A stretch of 8,507 nucleotides of DNA from positions 61,805-70,311 of the forward strand of contig DGPO01000132.1 of the NCBI GenBank assembly GCA_002390485.1, written 5' to 3'. Positions within the stretch are counted from its first letter, which is position 1, and each line of letters begins with the position of its first letter. The position numbers were made by a program, and so were the translations under genes. Origin of the DNA: Halieaceae bacterium UBA4438. GTDB taxonomy: Bacteria > Pseudomonadota > Gammaproteobacteria > Pseudomonadales > Halieaceae. Positions 1-6,618 of this stretch are shown in pieces. Under the pieces are notes generated by a model that did no database searches, was not told the origin of the DNA, and worked only from the letters and a program-made list of their open reading frames with translations.

Positions 1-2484
1 GAGTCGAAAGGCGTGACACGCCATGATCTCGGTCGCGACGCGTTCATCGATAAAGTCTGGGACTGGAAGGCGGAGTCCGGTGGCACGATTACGCAGCAAC
101 TGCGGCGGTTGGGTGCCTCTGCAGACTGGTCGCGCGAGCGCTTCACGATGGATCCTGAGCTCTCCGAGGCCGTCAAAGAGGTCTTTGTCCGTCTCTACAG
201 CGAAGGGTTAATCTACCGTGGTCGACGACTTGTCAATTGGGATCCAAAGCTCCATACCGCGATTTCCGACTTGGAAGTGGTTCAAGAAGAGGAATCGGGG
301 CATCTTTGGCATCTGAAATACCCCATCGCAGGCTCCGAAGCGGTTTTGATCGTCGCAACCACTCGACCGGAGACAATGTTGGGCGATACGGCCGTTGCCG
401 TGAACCCAAGCGATGAGCGTTACGCGCACTTGATAGGACAGTTCGTCAAGCTACCGCTGTGTGATCGGGAAATTCCGATCATTGCTGACGACTACGTGGA
501 CGCAGAATTTGGCACCGGCTGCGTTAAAATTACGCCTGCTCACGACTTTAACGATTATGCGATGGGCGAGCGACACAACTTGCCGCTGATCAATATTTTG
601 ACCGCTAATGCCTGCCTCAATGACACCGTCCCCGAGCCCTTCAGAGGACTTGATCGTTTTGATGCTCGCACAGCCGTCGTTGCCGCGATGGACGCGCTGG
701 GGTTGCTTGAGAAAGTCGAAGATCACACATTAAAAGTGCCCCGCGGCGATCGCTCAGGCGTCGTCATTGAACCGTGGCTCACCCTGCAGTGGTACGTTGA
801 TGCCAAAAAGCTTGCAGGGCCCGCTATCGAGGCGGTTGAAACAGGCGCCATCGAATTTGTACCCAAGCAATGGGAGAACACCTACTTCGCGTGGATGCGA
901 GACATTCAGGACTGGTGCATCAGTCGGCAGCTGTGGTGGGGACACCGAATACCCGCTTGGTATGACAACTCGGACAACGTTTACGTCGGCATAGACGAAG
1001 CCTCTGTTCGAGCGGCCCATGGTCTTTCCGAAGACACACCGTTACGACAAGACGACGATGTTTTGGACACTTGGTTTTCATCTGCTCTGTGGACATTTTC
1101 GACGCTCGGCTGGCCCGAGGAAACGCCTGAGCTGCGTAAATTTCATCCCGCGTCCGTGCTGGTAACTGGCTTTGACATCATTTTCTTTTGGGTTGCGCGC
1201 ATGATCATGATGACCCTTCACTTGCGTGGTGAAGTGCCGTTCAAGCAGGTCTATGTTCACGGTCTGGTCCGTGATGGCGAAGGACAAAAAATGTCGAAGT
1301 CTAAGGGTAATGTGCTCGACCCCATCGACCTCATCGATGGCATTGATCTTGAGACGCTCGTGACTAAACGCACGTCGAGCATGATGCTGCCTCAACAGGC
1401 CAAGAAGGTTGAAAAAGCGACCCGGAAGCAGTTCCCTGACGGAATCACCGGATACGGCACTGATGCGTTGCGCTACACCTTTTACTCGCTGGCTTCAACG
1501 GGACGTGATATCAAGTTCGATCTCGGTCGAATGGAAGGATTTAGGAACTTCTGTAACAAGCTTTGGAACGCTGCCCGCTATGTTCTGATGAATACGGAAT
1601 CGTTCAGCTATGACGCCAATTTTACTCGAAGCCTTGCCGATCGCTGGATTCTGAGCCGACTTCAAGACACCGTTGCTGAGACGTCAAAAAGCATCGAGCT
1701 CTACCGCTTCGATCACGCCGCGCAAACCGTCTACGATTTCGTGTGGAATGAATATTGCGATTGGTATCTAGAGCTCTCGAAACCCGTCCTTTGGGACGAC
1801 AACGGCGCACACGAGACGCAGCAGGGAACGCTTAGAACACTCCTTGAAGTCCTCGAGACCATTTTACGGTTAATGCACCCGCTCACCCCTTTCATTACCG
1901 AGGAAATCTGGCAAAACGTTGCGCCACGGCTGGACCGTCAAGGCGAGACGGTCATGCTTGCACCGTGGCCACTAGTAGATACGACACTGGTTGATCGAGA
2001 TGCCGAGAGCGATATTGAGTGGCTTAAGACTGTCATTGTGGCAATGCGCACAATTCGAAGCGAGTCTAATATCCCACCTGGTGAGGCGCTCGACATGCTG
2101 GTAGGTAATGCGACGCCAACCGATATTGATCGTATATCGAGGCATCAACAGTCTCTCGAAAAGCTCGCAAAGACAAAAACCATTACGGTATTGAGCGCAA
2201 GCGATGAGCAGCCTCCTGCACTCAGCGCCCTCGCGGGGACCTTGGAAATAATGGTACCGCTCGCAGGTGTGGTCGACATTGACAAAGAACTGGGCCGCTT
2301 GGATAAAGAGCTCGAGCGACTGGCAACAGAAAAGGTCAGGCTGGCTGGGAAACTTTCCAATGAGAATTTTGTGGCTCGTGCACCGGCTGACGTTGTCGCC
2401 AAAGAGCGAGCGAAGCTCGCTGATCTGGAGACCGCAGCCTCGTCTGTTGAAGCGCAAAAAACCAAGATCCAGGAGTTGCGTTAG
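1..2484 (+). CDS. valS: Valine--tRNA ligase (ValRS), 5'-truncated by window edge
   Basis: This cytoplasmic class Ia aminoacyl-tRNA synthetase charges tRNA-Val with valine and hydrolyses mischarged threonine. The frame is open from base 1 to TAG at 2482-2484, giving 827 visible residues. E. coli ValS is about 951, so roughly 120 N-terminal residues, including the HIGH signature, lie upstream; the GTG at 13 is internal. In order I see [12 protein letters not shown], the CP1 editing domain with [11 protein letters not shown] (from ~358) and [16 protein letters not shown] (~508-555), [18 protein letters not shown] (~910-963), and the ATP-binding KMSKS loop at 1288-1302. An anticodon-binding helical domain follows (~1630-2080). 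The C-terminal coiled-coil tRNA arm is rich in Glu, Lys and Leu and contains ENFVARAP (~2275-2481). No frameshift or missing catalytic segment is visible. A 55-bp gap without a terminator separates it from the cold-shock gene. Confidence 0.98.
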   Translation, partial: ESKGVTRHDLGRDAFIDKVWDWKAESGGTITQQLRRLGASADWSRERFTMDPELSEAVKEVFVRLYSEGLIYRGRRLVNWDPKLHTAISDLEVVQEEESGHLWHLKYPIAGSEAVLIVATTRPETMLGDTAVAVNPSDERYAHLIGQFVKLPLCDREIPIIADDYVDAEFGTGCVKITPAHDFNDYAMGERHNLPLINILTANACLNDTVPEPFRGLDRFDARTAVVAAMDALGLLEKVEDHTLKVPRGDRSGVVIEPWLTLQWYVDAKKLAGPAIEAVETGAIEFVPKQWENTYFAWMRDIQDWCISRQLWWGHRIPAWYDNSDNVYVGIDEASVRAAHGLSEDTPLRQDDDVLDTWFSSALWTFSTLGWPEETPELRKFHPASVLVTGFDIIFFWVARMIMMTLHLRGEVPFKQVYVHGLVRDGEGQKMSKSKGNVLDPIDLIDGIDLETLVTKRTSSMMLPQQAKKVEKATRKQFPDGITGYGTDALRYTFYSLASTGRDIKFDLGRMEGFRNFCNKLWNAARYVLMNTESFSYDANFTRSLADRWILSRLQDTVAETSKSIELYRFDHAAQTVYDFVWNEYCDWYLELSKPVLWDDNGAHETQQGTLRTLLEVLETILRLMHPLTPFITEEIWQNVAPRLDRQGETVMLAPWPLVDTTLVDRDAESDIEWLKTVIVAMRTIRSESNIPPGEALDMLVGNATPTDIDRISRHQQSLEKLAKTKTITVLSASDEQPPALSALAGTLEIMVPLAGVVDIDKELGRLDKELERLATEKVRLAGKLSNENFVARAPADVVAKERAKLADLETAASSVEAQKTKIQELR

Positions 2485-2539
2485 CGCCTGTGCACTGTTA
2501 TAGCTACGCAAACGATAATAATGATAAGCGGAGCGAAAG

Positions 2540-2755
2540 ATGTCAGAACGTTGCATCGGCACCGTAAAGTGGTTCAACAATGCTAAGGGGTTCGGGTTTA
2601 TTACCATGCCCGATCGTTCCGAAGATATATTTGTTCACTTTCGTGCCATAGAGGGAGAGGGCTTTAAAAGCCTAGCCGAGGGCGAAGAAGTCGAGTTTGA
2701 GCTAATTGAAGGACCGAAGGGCCTTCAGGCAGAGGCCGTTAAGAAACACAGTTAA
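2540..2755 (+). CDS. CspA-family cold-shock protein
   Basis: This 71-residue, single-domain OB-fold protein should bind single-stranded RNA or DNA, acting as an RNA chaperone or antiterminator as known for the family. The RNA-binding motifs are intact: [12 protein letters not shown] (residues 10-21, RNP1) and DIFVHF (29-34, RNP2), with surface aromatics W11, F12, F18, F20, F31, H33 and F34. The length is normal for the family. The ATG follows GGAG at 2530-2533 with a 6-nt spacer, which supports the start. The gap after valS is only 55 bp, so the long 5' leader typical of cold-inducible cspA does not fit unless transcription starts inside valS. A weak candidate promoter is TTGCGT (2476-2481) with TATAGC (2499-2504), spacer 17. 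Cold induction therefore cannot be assumed. I cannot assign a particular csp paralogue; the RNP1 region resembles CspD, while the tail resembles pseudomonad CspA/CapB. Confidence 0.95.
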   Translation: MSERCIGTVKWFNNAKGFGFITMPDRSEDIFVHFRAIEGEGFKSLAEGEEVEFELIEGPKGLQAEAVKKHS

Positions 2756-2803
2756 ACGCCTCGCGCTCTGTCTCATGTGCCCCTCAGTACTTAGGAGTAA
2801 CGT

Positions 2804-3418
2804 GTGACCCAAAATTCGACCCTGAGAACGCTTGCAGGCTTGCAGGTGCCGTACGCAAGACACCCTGCCGTTCGTCAGCTTAAGCGCCAAGGGCACTTAC
2901 CGAGCATTCACGGCACAAAGCTGTGGGGTGCCAGTCATATACTCATCGATTTTCTATCCAAGGATCTCGCCGAACCTCCCCGTTCGATCATTGACGTGGG
3001 GTGTGGCTGGGGTCTGGCCGGTATCTGGTGCGCAAAAACATATGGCGCAGAAGTCGCGGCTGTCGACGCTGATCCCAATGTGATGCCGTTTTTACAGTTG
3101 GTCGCAGACTTAAATGACATAACCGTAACGTCCGTCGTTGCGCGTTTTGAGGATTTACAAGAGGATCTGCTTGCGTCCACCGACTGGTTAATCGCCGCCG
3201 ATATTTGTTTTTGGGATGAGCTCATTGAGCCTGTTACGAATATGATTGCGCGTGCGATCAAGAGCGGTACAAGACGTATCATTATTGCCGATCCTCAACG
3301 CGCTCCTTTTCTCTGCGTCGCTGAAACGATTCTGCAAGAGTATGGCGGAGAGCTCATTGAATGGCGGACCGACAACACCCGCACCGCAGGCGCGCTACTG
3401 GTCATTGAAAACGAGTGA
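2804..3418 (+). CDS. Class I SAM-dependent methyltransferase (Nnt1/METTL-like)
   Basis: This 204-residue protein is predicted to be a soluble SAM-dependent methyltransferase. Motif I is clear as IIDVGCGWGLAG (residues 62-73), followed by the acidic strand end VAAVDAD (84-90) that would contact the SAM ribose. Post-motif strands follow at WLIAADICFWDEL (128-140) and RIIIADPQRAPF (158-169). The N-terminal stretch with HGTKLWGAS (36-44) and the ADIC/ADPQR pattern resemble the NNT1/EFM7/METTL group of protein-lysine or small-molecule methyltransferases. The substrate cannot be read from sequence, and a ribosomal or translation-factor target is only a guess from the valS/csp context. The start is GTG at 2804, preceded by TAGGAG (2792-2797) at 6 nt. 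It lies 48 bp after the cold-shock gene with no visible terminator, so it may share a transcript. Its stop is 2 bp from the convergent gene's stop. Confidence 0.85.
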   Translation: MTQNSTLRTLAGLQVPYARHPAVRQLKRQGHLPSIHGTKLWGASHILIDFLSKDLAEPPRSIIDVGCGWGLAGIWCAKTYGAEVAAVDADPNVMPFLQLVADLNDITVTSVVARFEDLQEDLLASTDWLIAADICFWDELIEPVTNMIARAIKSGTRRIIIADPQRAPFLCVAETILQEYGGELIEWRTDNTRTAGALLVIENE

Positions 3419-3419
3419 C

Positions 3420-3433
3420 GCTAACGCGTTAGC
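3420..3433. repeat. 14-bp perfect palindrome at a convergent gene junction
   Basis: GCTAACGCGTTAGC is its own reverse complement. It begins 2 bp after the methyltransferase stop and contains the stop codon (TAG on the minus strand) of the TonB-like gene. It could form a 5-bp stem with a CGCG loop in either transcript. Neither side has a U-tract, so it is at best a weak bidirectional terminator or a protein-binding site. Confidence 0.5.
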
Positions 3434-4644
3434 TGGTAAGTCTTCTCGACGTCAAAGCCGACCGCCGAGCCGTCCGGTCCAATGGCAGGACGAAATCGCA
3501 CGTCGCGCAAGGCCGCTTTTACTAAGCGCTTGGCTCGTGAATTTTGTGATGCTGAGGTCGCTTTGATGTCCCTCACTCTGCCACGTTTTGTCACCCTAAA
3601 CCCAACTGCCGCAGTTTCATCAGGCTCGCTTGTGTAACCGACCGTGCTGTCATTAATGAGTCCGTGAGGCAGTTCGACAGGCTTAGAAATACCATCGTCT
3701 CCCCGGTCGGAAAGACGCGCATAGACCTCGTCCGCGCCGGCTGTTCGACCGAAAAACCATCGCCAATCGGTCAGTACCAGCTCTAGATCATCCGAATCCT
3801 CGACTCGTTTAATCGCCCGCTCCAACATTCGAACGCCGGCGAGAAATGCCCCACGCTCAATCATCTCCAGCCGATCGTCGGTGATCGATGGCTGGCTGAT
3901 TCGCCGCTGAGTTTCAATTGACAGGCTTTGACGTTCCTCGATGTAGGGCTCTACCGCGTAAACAATGAGATAAAGCATCTGCAGCCGTCGTTTAACAAGC
4001 GCGCCGCAAACATCCAGATCGGCCGAACCCGCCTCGCAGGCTCTGTCCACAACATCCTCTAGGTGCTCTGCAAACTTCAGAACCTCACGCTGGTCGGAGT
4101 CCCACGGCTTCACCGCCCAAAGAGACAGCTCATGATCAAAATATTCAAGCGCATACTCGACGCTTTGATCGGTCGCAAAGGAACCGCCAAAACCGGTAAT
4201 TCGATAACGATATTCCAACTGTCGACTCAGTCCGTCGGTATCACCCAGACGCCGCAGCACCGCTATCCAATCGGACAGTGCGGAGATCTGGCTGTCCGTC
4301 GTCAGTCCCGCATTCAGTCGTAGATTGTGTAGGCCCTGAGTAAAAAGGTTTGCCGCCGACTCTGACTGACCTAAACGTACCGCCTCGTGAGCGAGGTCAA
4401 GCCAGCTTTTTGCAAGTTCTGGGTGATACGCCCCCAAAGTGCGCTGGCGCTCAATCACCCGCTGTAGCGTCTGCTCGTGAGCAAGTAACGCCGACGAATC
4501 AATCACCGCATCGTCAAAGATTACCCCTTGCGTCAAAGGTGCTATTCGTACCCCGATCGGCTGAGGCACCAAAACAGCCTTCGAAACCTGGGGCAATGCA
4601 GCGAGGAGGCAGAGAAGCAGCGCGTTACTCAATGTTTTATGCAT
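3421..4644 (-). CDS. Predicted exported TPR-like protein with TonB-like C-terminal domain
   Basis: I read this as a 407-residue periplasmic protein starting at ATG 4644-4642. The N-terminus is a signal peptide: a Lys, then a Leu/Ala-rich core (residues 7-18) ending in VSKA before VLVPQ, suggesting cleavage near 23/24. Residues ~55-150 are helical and TPR-like (HPELAKSWLDLAHEAVRLG, then SAANLFTQGLHNLRL). The middle (~150-330) is helical, with two cysteines (C203, C213) that could form a disulfide, and matches no family I recognise. Residues ~346-407 look like a TonB C-terminal domain: VGFRVTKRGRVRDI, then VRFRPA and a final strand. There is no membrane anchor beyond the signal peptide and no proline-rich spacer, so a classical energy-transducing TonB role is unlikely. 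An upstream in-frame GTG at 4710 would translate the terminator hairpin as N-terminal residues and bury the signal peptide, so I reject it. No clear ribosome-binding site precedes 4644. Function unknown. Confidence 0.8.
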   Translation of the reverse strand: MHKTLSNALLLCLLAALPQVSKAVLVPQPIGVRIAPLTQGVIFDDAVIDSSALLAHEQTLQRVIERQRTLGAYHPELAKSWLDLAHEAVRLGQSESAANLFTQGLHNLRLNAGLTTDSQISALSDWIAVLRRLGDTDGLSRQLEYRYRITGFGGSFATDQSVEYALEYFDHELSLWAVKPWDSDQREVLKFAEHLEDVVDRACEAGSADLDVCGALVKRRLQMLYLIVYAVEPYIEERQSLSIETQRRISQPSITDDRLEMIERGAFLAGVRMLERAIKRVEDSDDLELVLTDWRWFFGRTAGADEVYARLSDRGDDGISKPVELPHGLINDSTVGYTSEPDETAAVGFRVTKRGRVRDIKATSASQNSRAKRLVKAALRDVRFRPAIGPDGSAVGFDVEKTYQLTR

Positions 4645-4660
4645 TGCGTCAATATAACGC

Positions 4661-4686
4661 AAAAAAAAGCCCGCATGAGAGCGGGC
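4661..4686 (-). terminator. Intrinsic terminator upstream of the TonB-like gene
   Basis: On the minus strand the sequence is GCCCGC, loop TCTCAT, GCGGGC, then eight T's (stem 4669-4686, T-tract 4661-4668). The six G-C-only base pairs followed by a U-run are a textbook Rho-independent terminator. It ends 16 nt before the TonB-like start codon, and no minus-strand gene lies upstream of it in this window. It therefore either ends a short RNA or controls the downstream gene. The plus strand has no T-run after the stem, so it does not serve plus-strand transcripts. Confidence 0.8.
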
Positions 4687-4725
4687 AAAACAAAACTTGG
4701 ACGGACGCACCCATCGGTGCTAGTG
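4661..4725 (-). ncRNA. Candidate small RNA or attenuator leader
   Basis: A transcript from the minus-strand promoter at 4731-4758 would start near 4724-4725 and stop at the intrinsic terminator, giving about 65 nt. It would contain a 5' hairpin at 4707-4720 (GCACC, loop GATG, GGTGC), a single-stranded stretch rich in U and C, and the terminator hairpin. This matches the layout of a short Hfq-type sRNA or of a 5' leader whose readthrough feeds the TonB-like gene. It resembles no RNA family that I can name. The evidence is structural only. Confidence 0.4.
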
Positions 4726-4730
4726 CATAC

Positions 4731-4758
4731 ACTATAAATATGGTGAAAATTAATTCAA
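4731..4758 (-). promoter_or_regulatory. Sigma70-like promoter on the minus strand
   Basis: Reading the minus strand, TTGAAT (4758-4753) matches the -35 consensus at 4 of 6 positions. After a 16-bp spacer, TATAGT (4736-4731) matches the -10 consensus at 5 of 6. The predicted start is near 4724-4725, upstream of the terminator and the TonB-like gene. The half-sites TGAA and TTCA at 4744-4757 (6 bp apart) overlap it and could be an operator, perhaps for the divergent LysR regulator. The surrounding AT-rich DNA raises the chance of a spurious match. Confidence 0.5.
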
Positions 4759-4800
4759 ATTCATTATTATCATAAAAGCCATTACTTTGAGTTATGTATT

Positions 4801-5742
4801 ATGGATGTCAGCAAACTTTCCCGAATTGATCTTAACCTCCTGGTAGCACTGCACGTGCTTATCGAGGAAAAGAGCGTCTCGCGAGCTGCGCAGCGCCTGC
4901 ATGTCACGCAACCGGCCATGTCGAAGACCCTCAATCGTTTACGGGATACGTTTGACGATCCATTATTTGCCCGAAGCAAACGCGGTATCCAGCCCACACC
5001 CCGTGCGGAGAATTTGGCCAACGATCTAATTCATGTGCTGTCCGATGTTGAGGGCCTGCTCAATGCCGGCGAGTTCAGCCCACACGCCTTCCAGGGTGAA
5101 ATTGTCATTGCTATATCCGAGTACGTGGGCTTTACGTTGCTACCGACCCTTACATCTCGCTTAGAAACACGAGCGCCAAAGGTCAAGCTGCGCACGATCA
5201 CGCGCGCGGAGCACCAGTTGGACTTACTCGCTGACGGCACGCTCGATTTTGCAGTACAACCCAGTCGTGGCGCGTATCCCAGTGAATTTCGGCATCATGA
5301 GCTGGCCAGCTCACCACTGGCGGTGTTCGTTCGTCGTGACCACCCGCTGACCTCATCGGTGGTCACCGAAGAAAACTTACGGCTATTTCCTCAAATAAAT
5401 CTGTACATTGCTGACCGAACCGAGGTTTCTGATCTGGACCAATCGTTATCGGAGATGCTCGGAAGCAAAAAAGGCAGTGTTGAAACGTCTCACTTACTCA
5501 CGGCGTTTGAAATATTAAGGAGCACTAATTACACCCTAGTCTGCCCCGCCTACATGTCGCGAAACGACGGTGCAACAAGAGACTTAGTGTCACTTCCACT
5601 GCCCAAGCAGTACGGGCGAACGATCGACTATTCGCTGGTCGCACATGACAGGACGTCTCGATCGCCCATGCATCAATGGTTTTGGAATGAGGTCATCGAT
5701 GCCGTCCGTGCACTTCGCGTGCGAACAGTACATCGCGGATAA
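4801..5742 (+). CDS. LysR-family transcriptional regulator
   Basis: This 313-residue protein has the standard LysR layout and length. An N-terminal winged helix-turn-helix covers residues ~8-66, with SVSRAAQRLHVTQPAMSKTL as the HTH core and DPLFARSKRGIQPTPRAE as the wing. A linker helix leads to a type 2 periplasmic-binding-fold effector domain (~95-300), including VRRDHPL. The regulator should bind DNA as a tetramer in the cytoplasm and respond to an unknown small ligand; the HTH and wing most resemble the NodD/LeuO-type branch. The ATG at 4801 has only a weak ribosome-binding site (GAG at 4789-4791). It is divergent from the TonB-like gene across a 156-bp AT-rich region, and LysR proteins often control the divergent neighbour and themselves. 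No enzyme operon lies next to it, so the effector and regulon are not evident. I see no truncation or missing segment. Confidence 0.93.
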   Translation: MDVSKLSRIDLNLLVALHVLIEEKSVSRAAQRLHVTQPAMSKTLNRLRDTFDDPLFARSKRGIQPTPRAENLANDLIHVLSDVEGLLNAGEFSPHAFQGEIVIAISEYVGFTLLPTLTSRLETRAPKVKLRTITRAEHQLDLLADGTLDFAVQPSRGAYPSEFRHHELASSPLAVFVRRDHPLTSSVVTEENLRLFPQINLYIADRTEVSDLDQSLSEMLGSKKGSVETSHLLTAFEILRSTNYTLVCPAYMSRNDGATRDLVSLPLPKQYGRTIDYSLVAHDRTSRSPMHQWFWNEVIDAVRALRVRTVHRG

Positions 5743-5767
5743 AACCACCCCATTTTCACGTTAGCTG

Positions 5768-5776
5768 TGCCATAAT
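5768..5776 (+). promoter_or_regulatory. Extended -10 promoter for the TatD-type/rapA genes
   Basis: TG at 5768-5769, one base, then CATAAT at 5771-5776 form an extended -10 element matching TATAAT at 5 of 6 positions. No good -35 is present at the usual spacing (5748-5753 is C-rich), as is common with extended -10 promoters. The start would fall near 5783, about 20 nt upstream of the ATG at 5803. It lies in the 60-bp gap after the LysR gene and probably drives the hydrolase and rapA together. Confidence 0.55.
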
Positions 5777-5802
5777 CCGCGCCGTTTTCAGTGGAGTCAC
5801 TT

Positions 5803-6618
5803 ATGAGCAAGAAAGCTCGTCCACCCATTCCTTTACTGGATGGGAAAATTATTGAGACGCACTGCCACCTCGACTACCTAGATGACGAGCAGCTCAAAGA
5901 CACCCTCGCCAAAGCCCGCGCTGTGGGTGTTGAGCGCGTTATCACCATTGCGGTATCGCGCACGAATCAGCACGTCGTGCGGGAAATCGCTGAGTCGTCT
6001 GACGATGTCTGGTGTACCCAGGGCCTTCATCCACATGAAGCATCGACTTGGGATGCGTCCTTTAGTGACGAACTTGACCACTACGCAAAGCACGACAGGG
6101 TCGTTGCCATTGGCGAATGTGGGCTTGATTACTACTACGAACATTCGGACCCGATAACACAGATTAAGGCGTTTGAAGGGCAGCTTGCGATTGCCGCGAA
6201 GCACAAAAAACCGGTGGTCATCCACACCCGCGAAGCGGAGGCTGACACAAAAGCCGTCTTGGCCAATGCGGCGCAACACCTCACCGCCAAGGGTGTCATC
6301 CACAGCTTCACAAGCAGTCCCGAATTGGCGGAGTTTTGCTTGGCCGAGGGGTTTTATTTAGGGTTTAACGGCATCGCCACGTTCAAAAACGCGGAGAATG
6401 TTCGCGACGTTATTCGGCAAACGCCAATCGAGAAAATACTCCTAGAAACCGACGCACCGTACCTCACGCCGGTGCCGTATCGCGGCGTACCGAATGCGCC
6501 CTATTATTTACCGTTCATCGCACAAACAATTGCTGAATTAAAAGGTGTAAGTATTCAAACGCTCCTCAAAACAGCGCACAGAAACAGCATCGATTGCTTT
6601 TTTAGCGAGTCAGCATGA
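5803..6618 (+). CDS. TatD-family metal-dependent hydrolase (YcfH-like)
   Basis: This 271-residue TIM-barrel amidohydrolase-superfamily protein belongs to the TatD group, whose members are metal-dependent DNases or related phosphoesterases. All metal-site motifs are present: THCHLD (H20, H22), GLHPHE (74-79), GECGLDYYY with E105, VIHTRE with H141, IHSFTSS with H167, and LLETDAPYL with D217. The GIATFKNAENVRD segment and the LTPVPYRG loop resemble the YcfH branch more than E. coli TatD itself, so I give no symbol. I chose ATG 5803 because GGAG at 5793-5796 sits 6 nt upstream; the in-frame GTG at 5791 would place that site inside the gene. An extended -10 promoter lies just upstream. Its TGA (6616-6618) overlaps the rapA ATG, implying translational coupling. 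The physiological substrate is not evident from sequence. Confidence 0.93.
   Translation: MSKKARPPIPLLDGKIIETHCHLDYLDDEQLKDTLAKARAVGVERVITIAVSRTNQHVVREIAESSDDVWCTQGLHPHEASTWDASFSDELDHYAKHDRVVAIGECGLDYYYEHSDPITQIKAFEGQLAIAAKHKKPVVIHTREAEADTKAVLANAAQHLTAKGVIHSFTSSPELAEFCLAEGFYLGFNGIATFKNAENVRDVIRQTPIEKILLETDAPYLTPVPYRGVPNAPYYLPFIAQTIAELKGVSIQTLLKTAHRNSIDCFFSESA

Noticed and set aside
13..15. GTG as the valS start
   Set aside because: The open frame continues to base 1 and the residues aligned here are internal to ValS; the true start is outside the window.
2145..2465. Minus-strand ORF rich in Ser/Ala/Leu
   Set aside because: It is the antisense shadow of the ValS coiled-coil arm, whose Glu/Lys/Leu codons read as low-complexity Ser/Phe/Ala.
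1972..2607. 211-codon minus-strand ORF antisense to the valS end and the csp start
   Set aside because: It overlaps two well-supported genes, has no recognisable domain, and its composition follows the opposite strand's codons.
2830..2845. Tandem 8-bp repeat GCTTGCAG x2
   Set aside because: Only two copies, inside the methyltransferase coding frame; consistent with chance and not a mobile or regulatory repeat.
4645..4710. N-terminal extension of the TonB-like protein from GTG 4710
   Set aside because: It would translate the terminator hairpin and T-run as ARSHAGFF and place a basic segment before a good signal peptide; ATG 4644 gives a normal exported N-terminus.
4350..4775. 141-codon plus-strand ORF opposite the TonB-like gene
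   Set aside because: It is antisense to a gene with a clear signal peptide and domains, crosses the terminator, and shows no domain or ribosome-binding site.
5791..5802. GTG start four codons upstream for the TatD-type gene
   Set aside because: The GGAG ribosome-binding site at 5793-5796 would lie inside the gene and is correctly spaced for ATG 5803.
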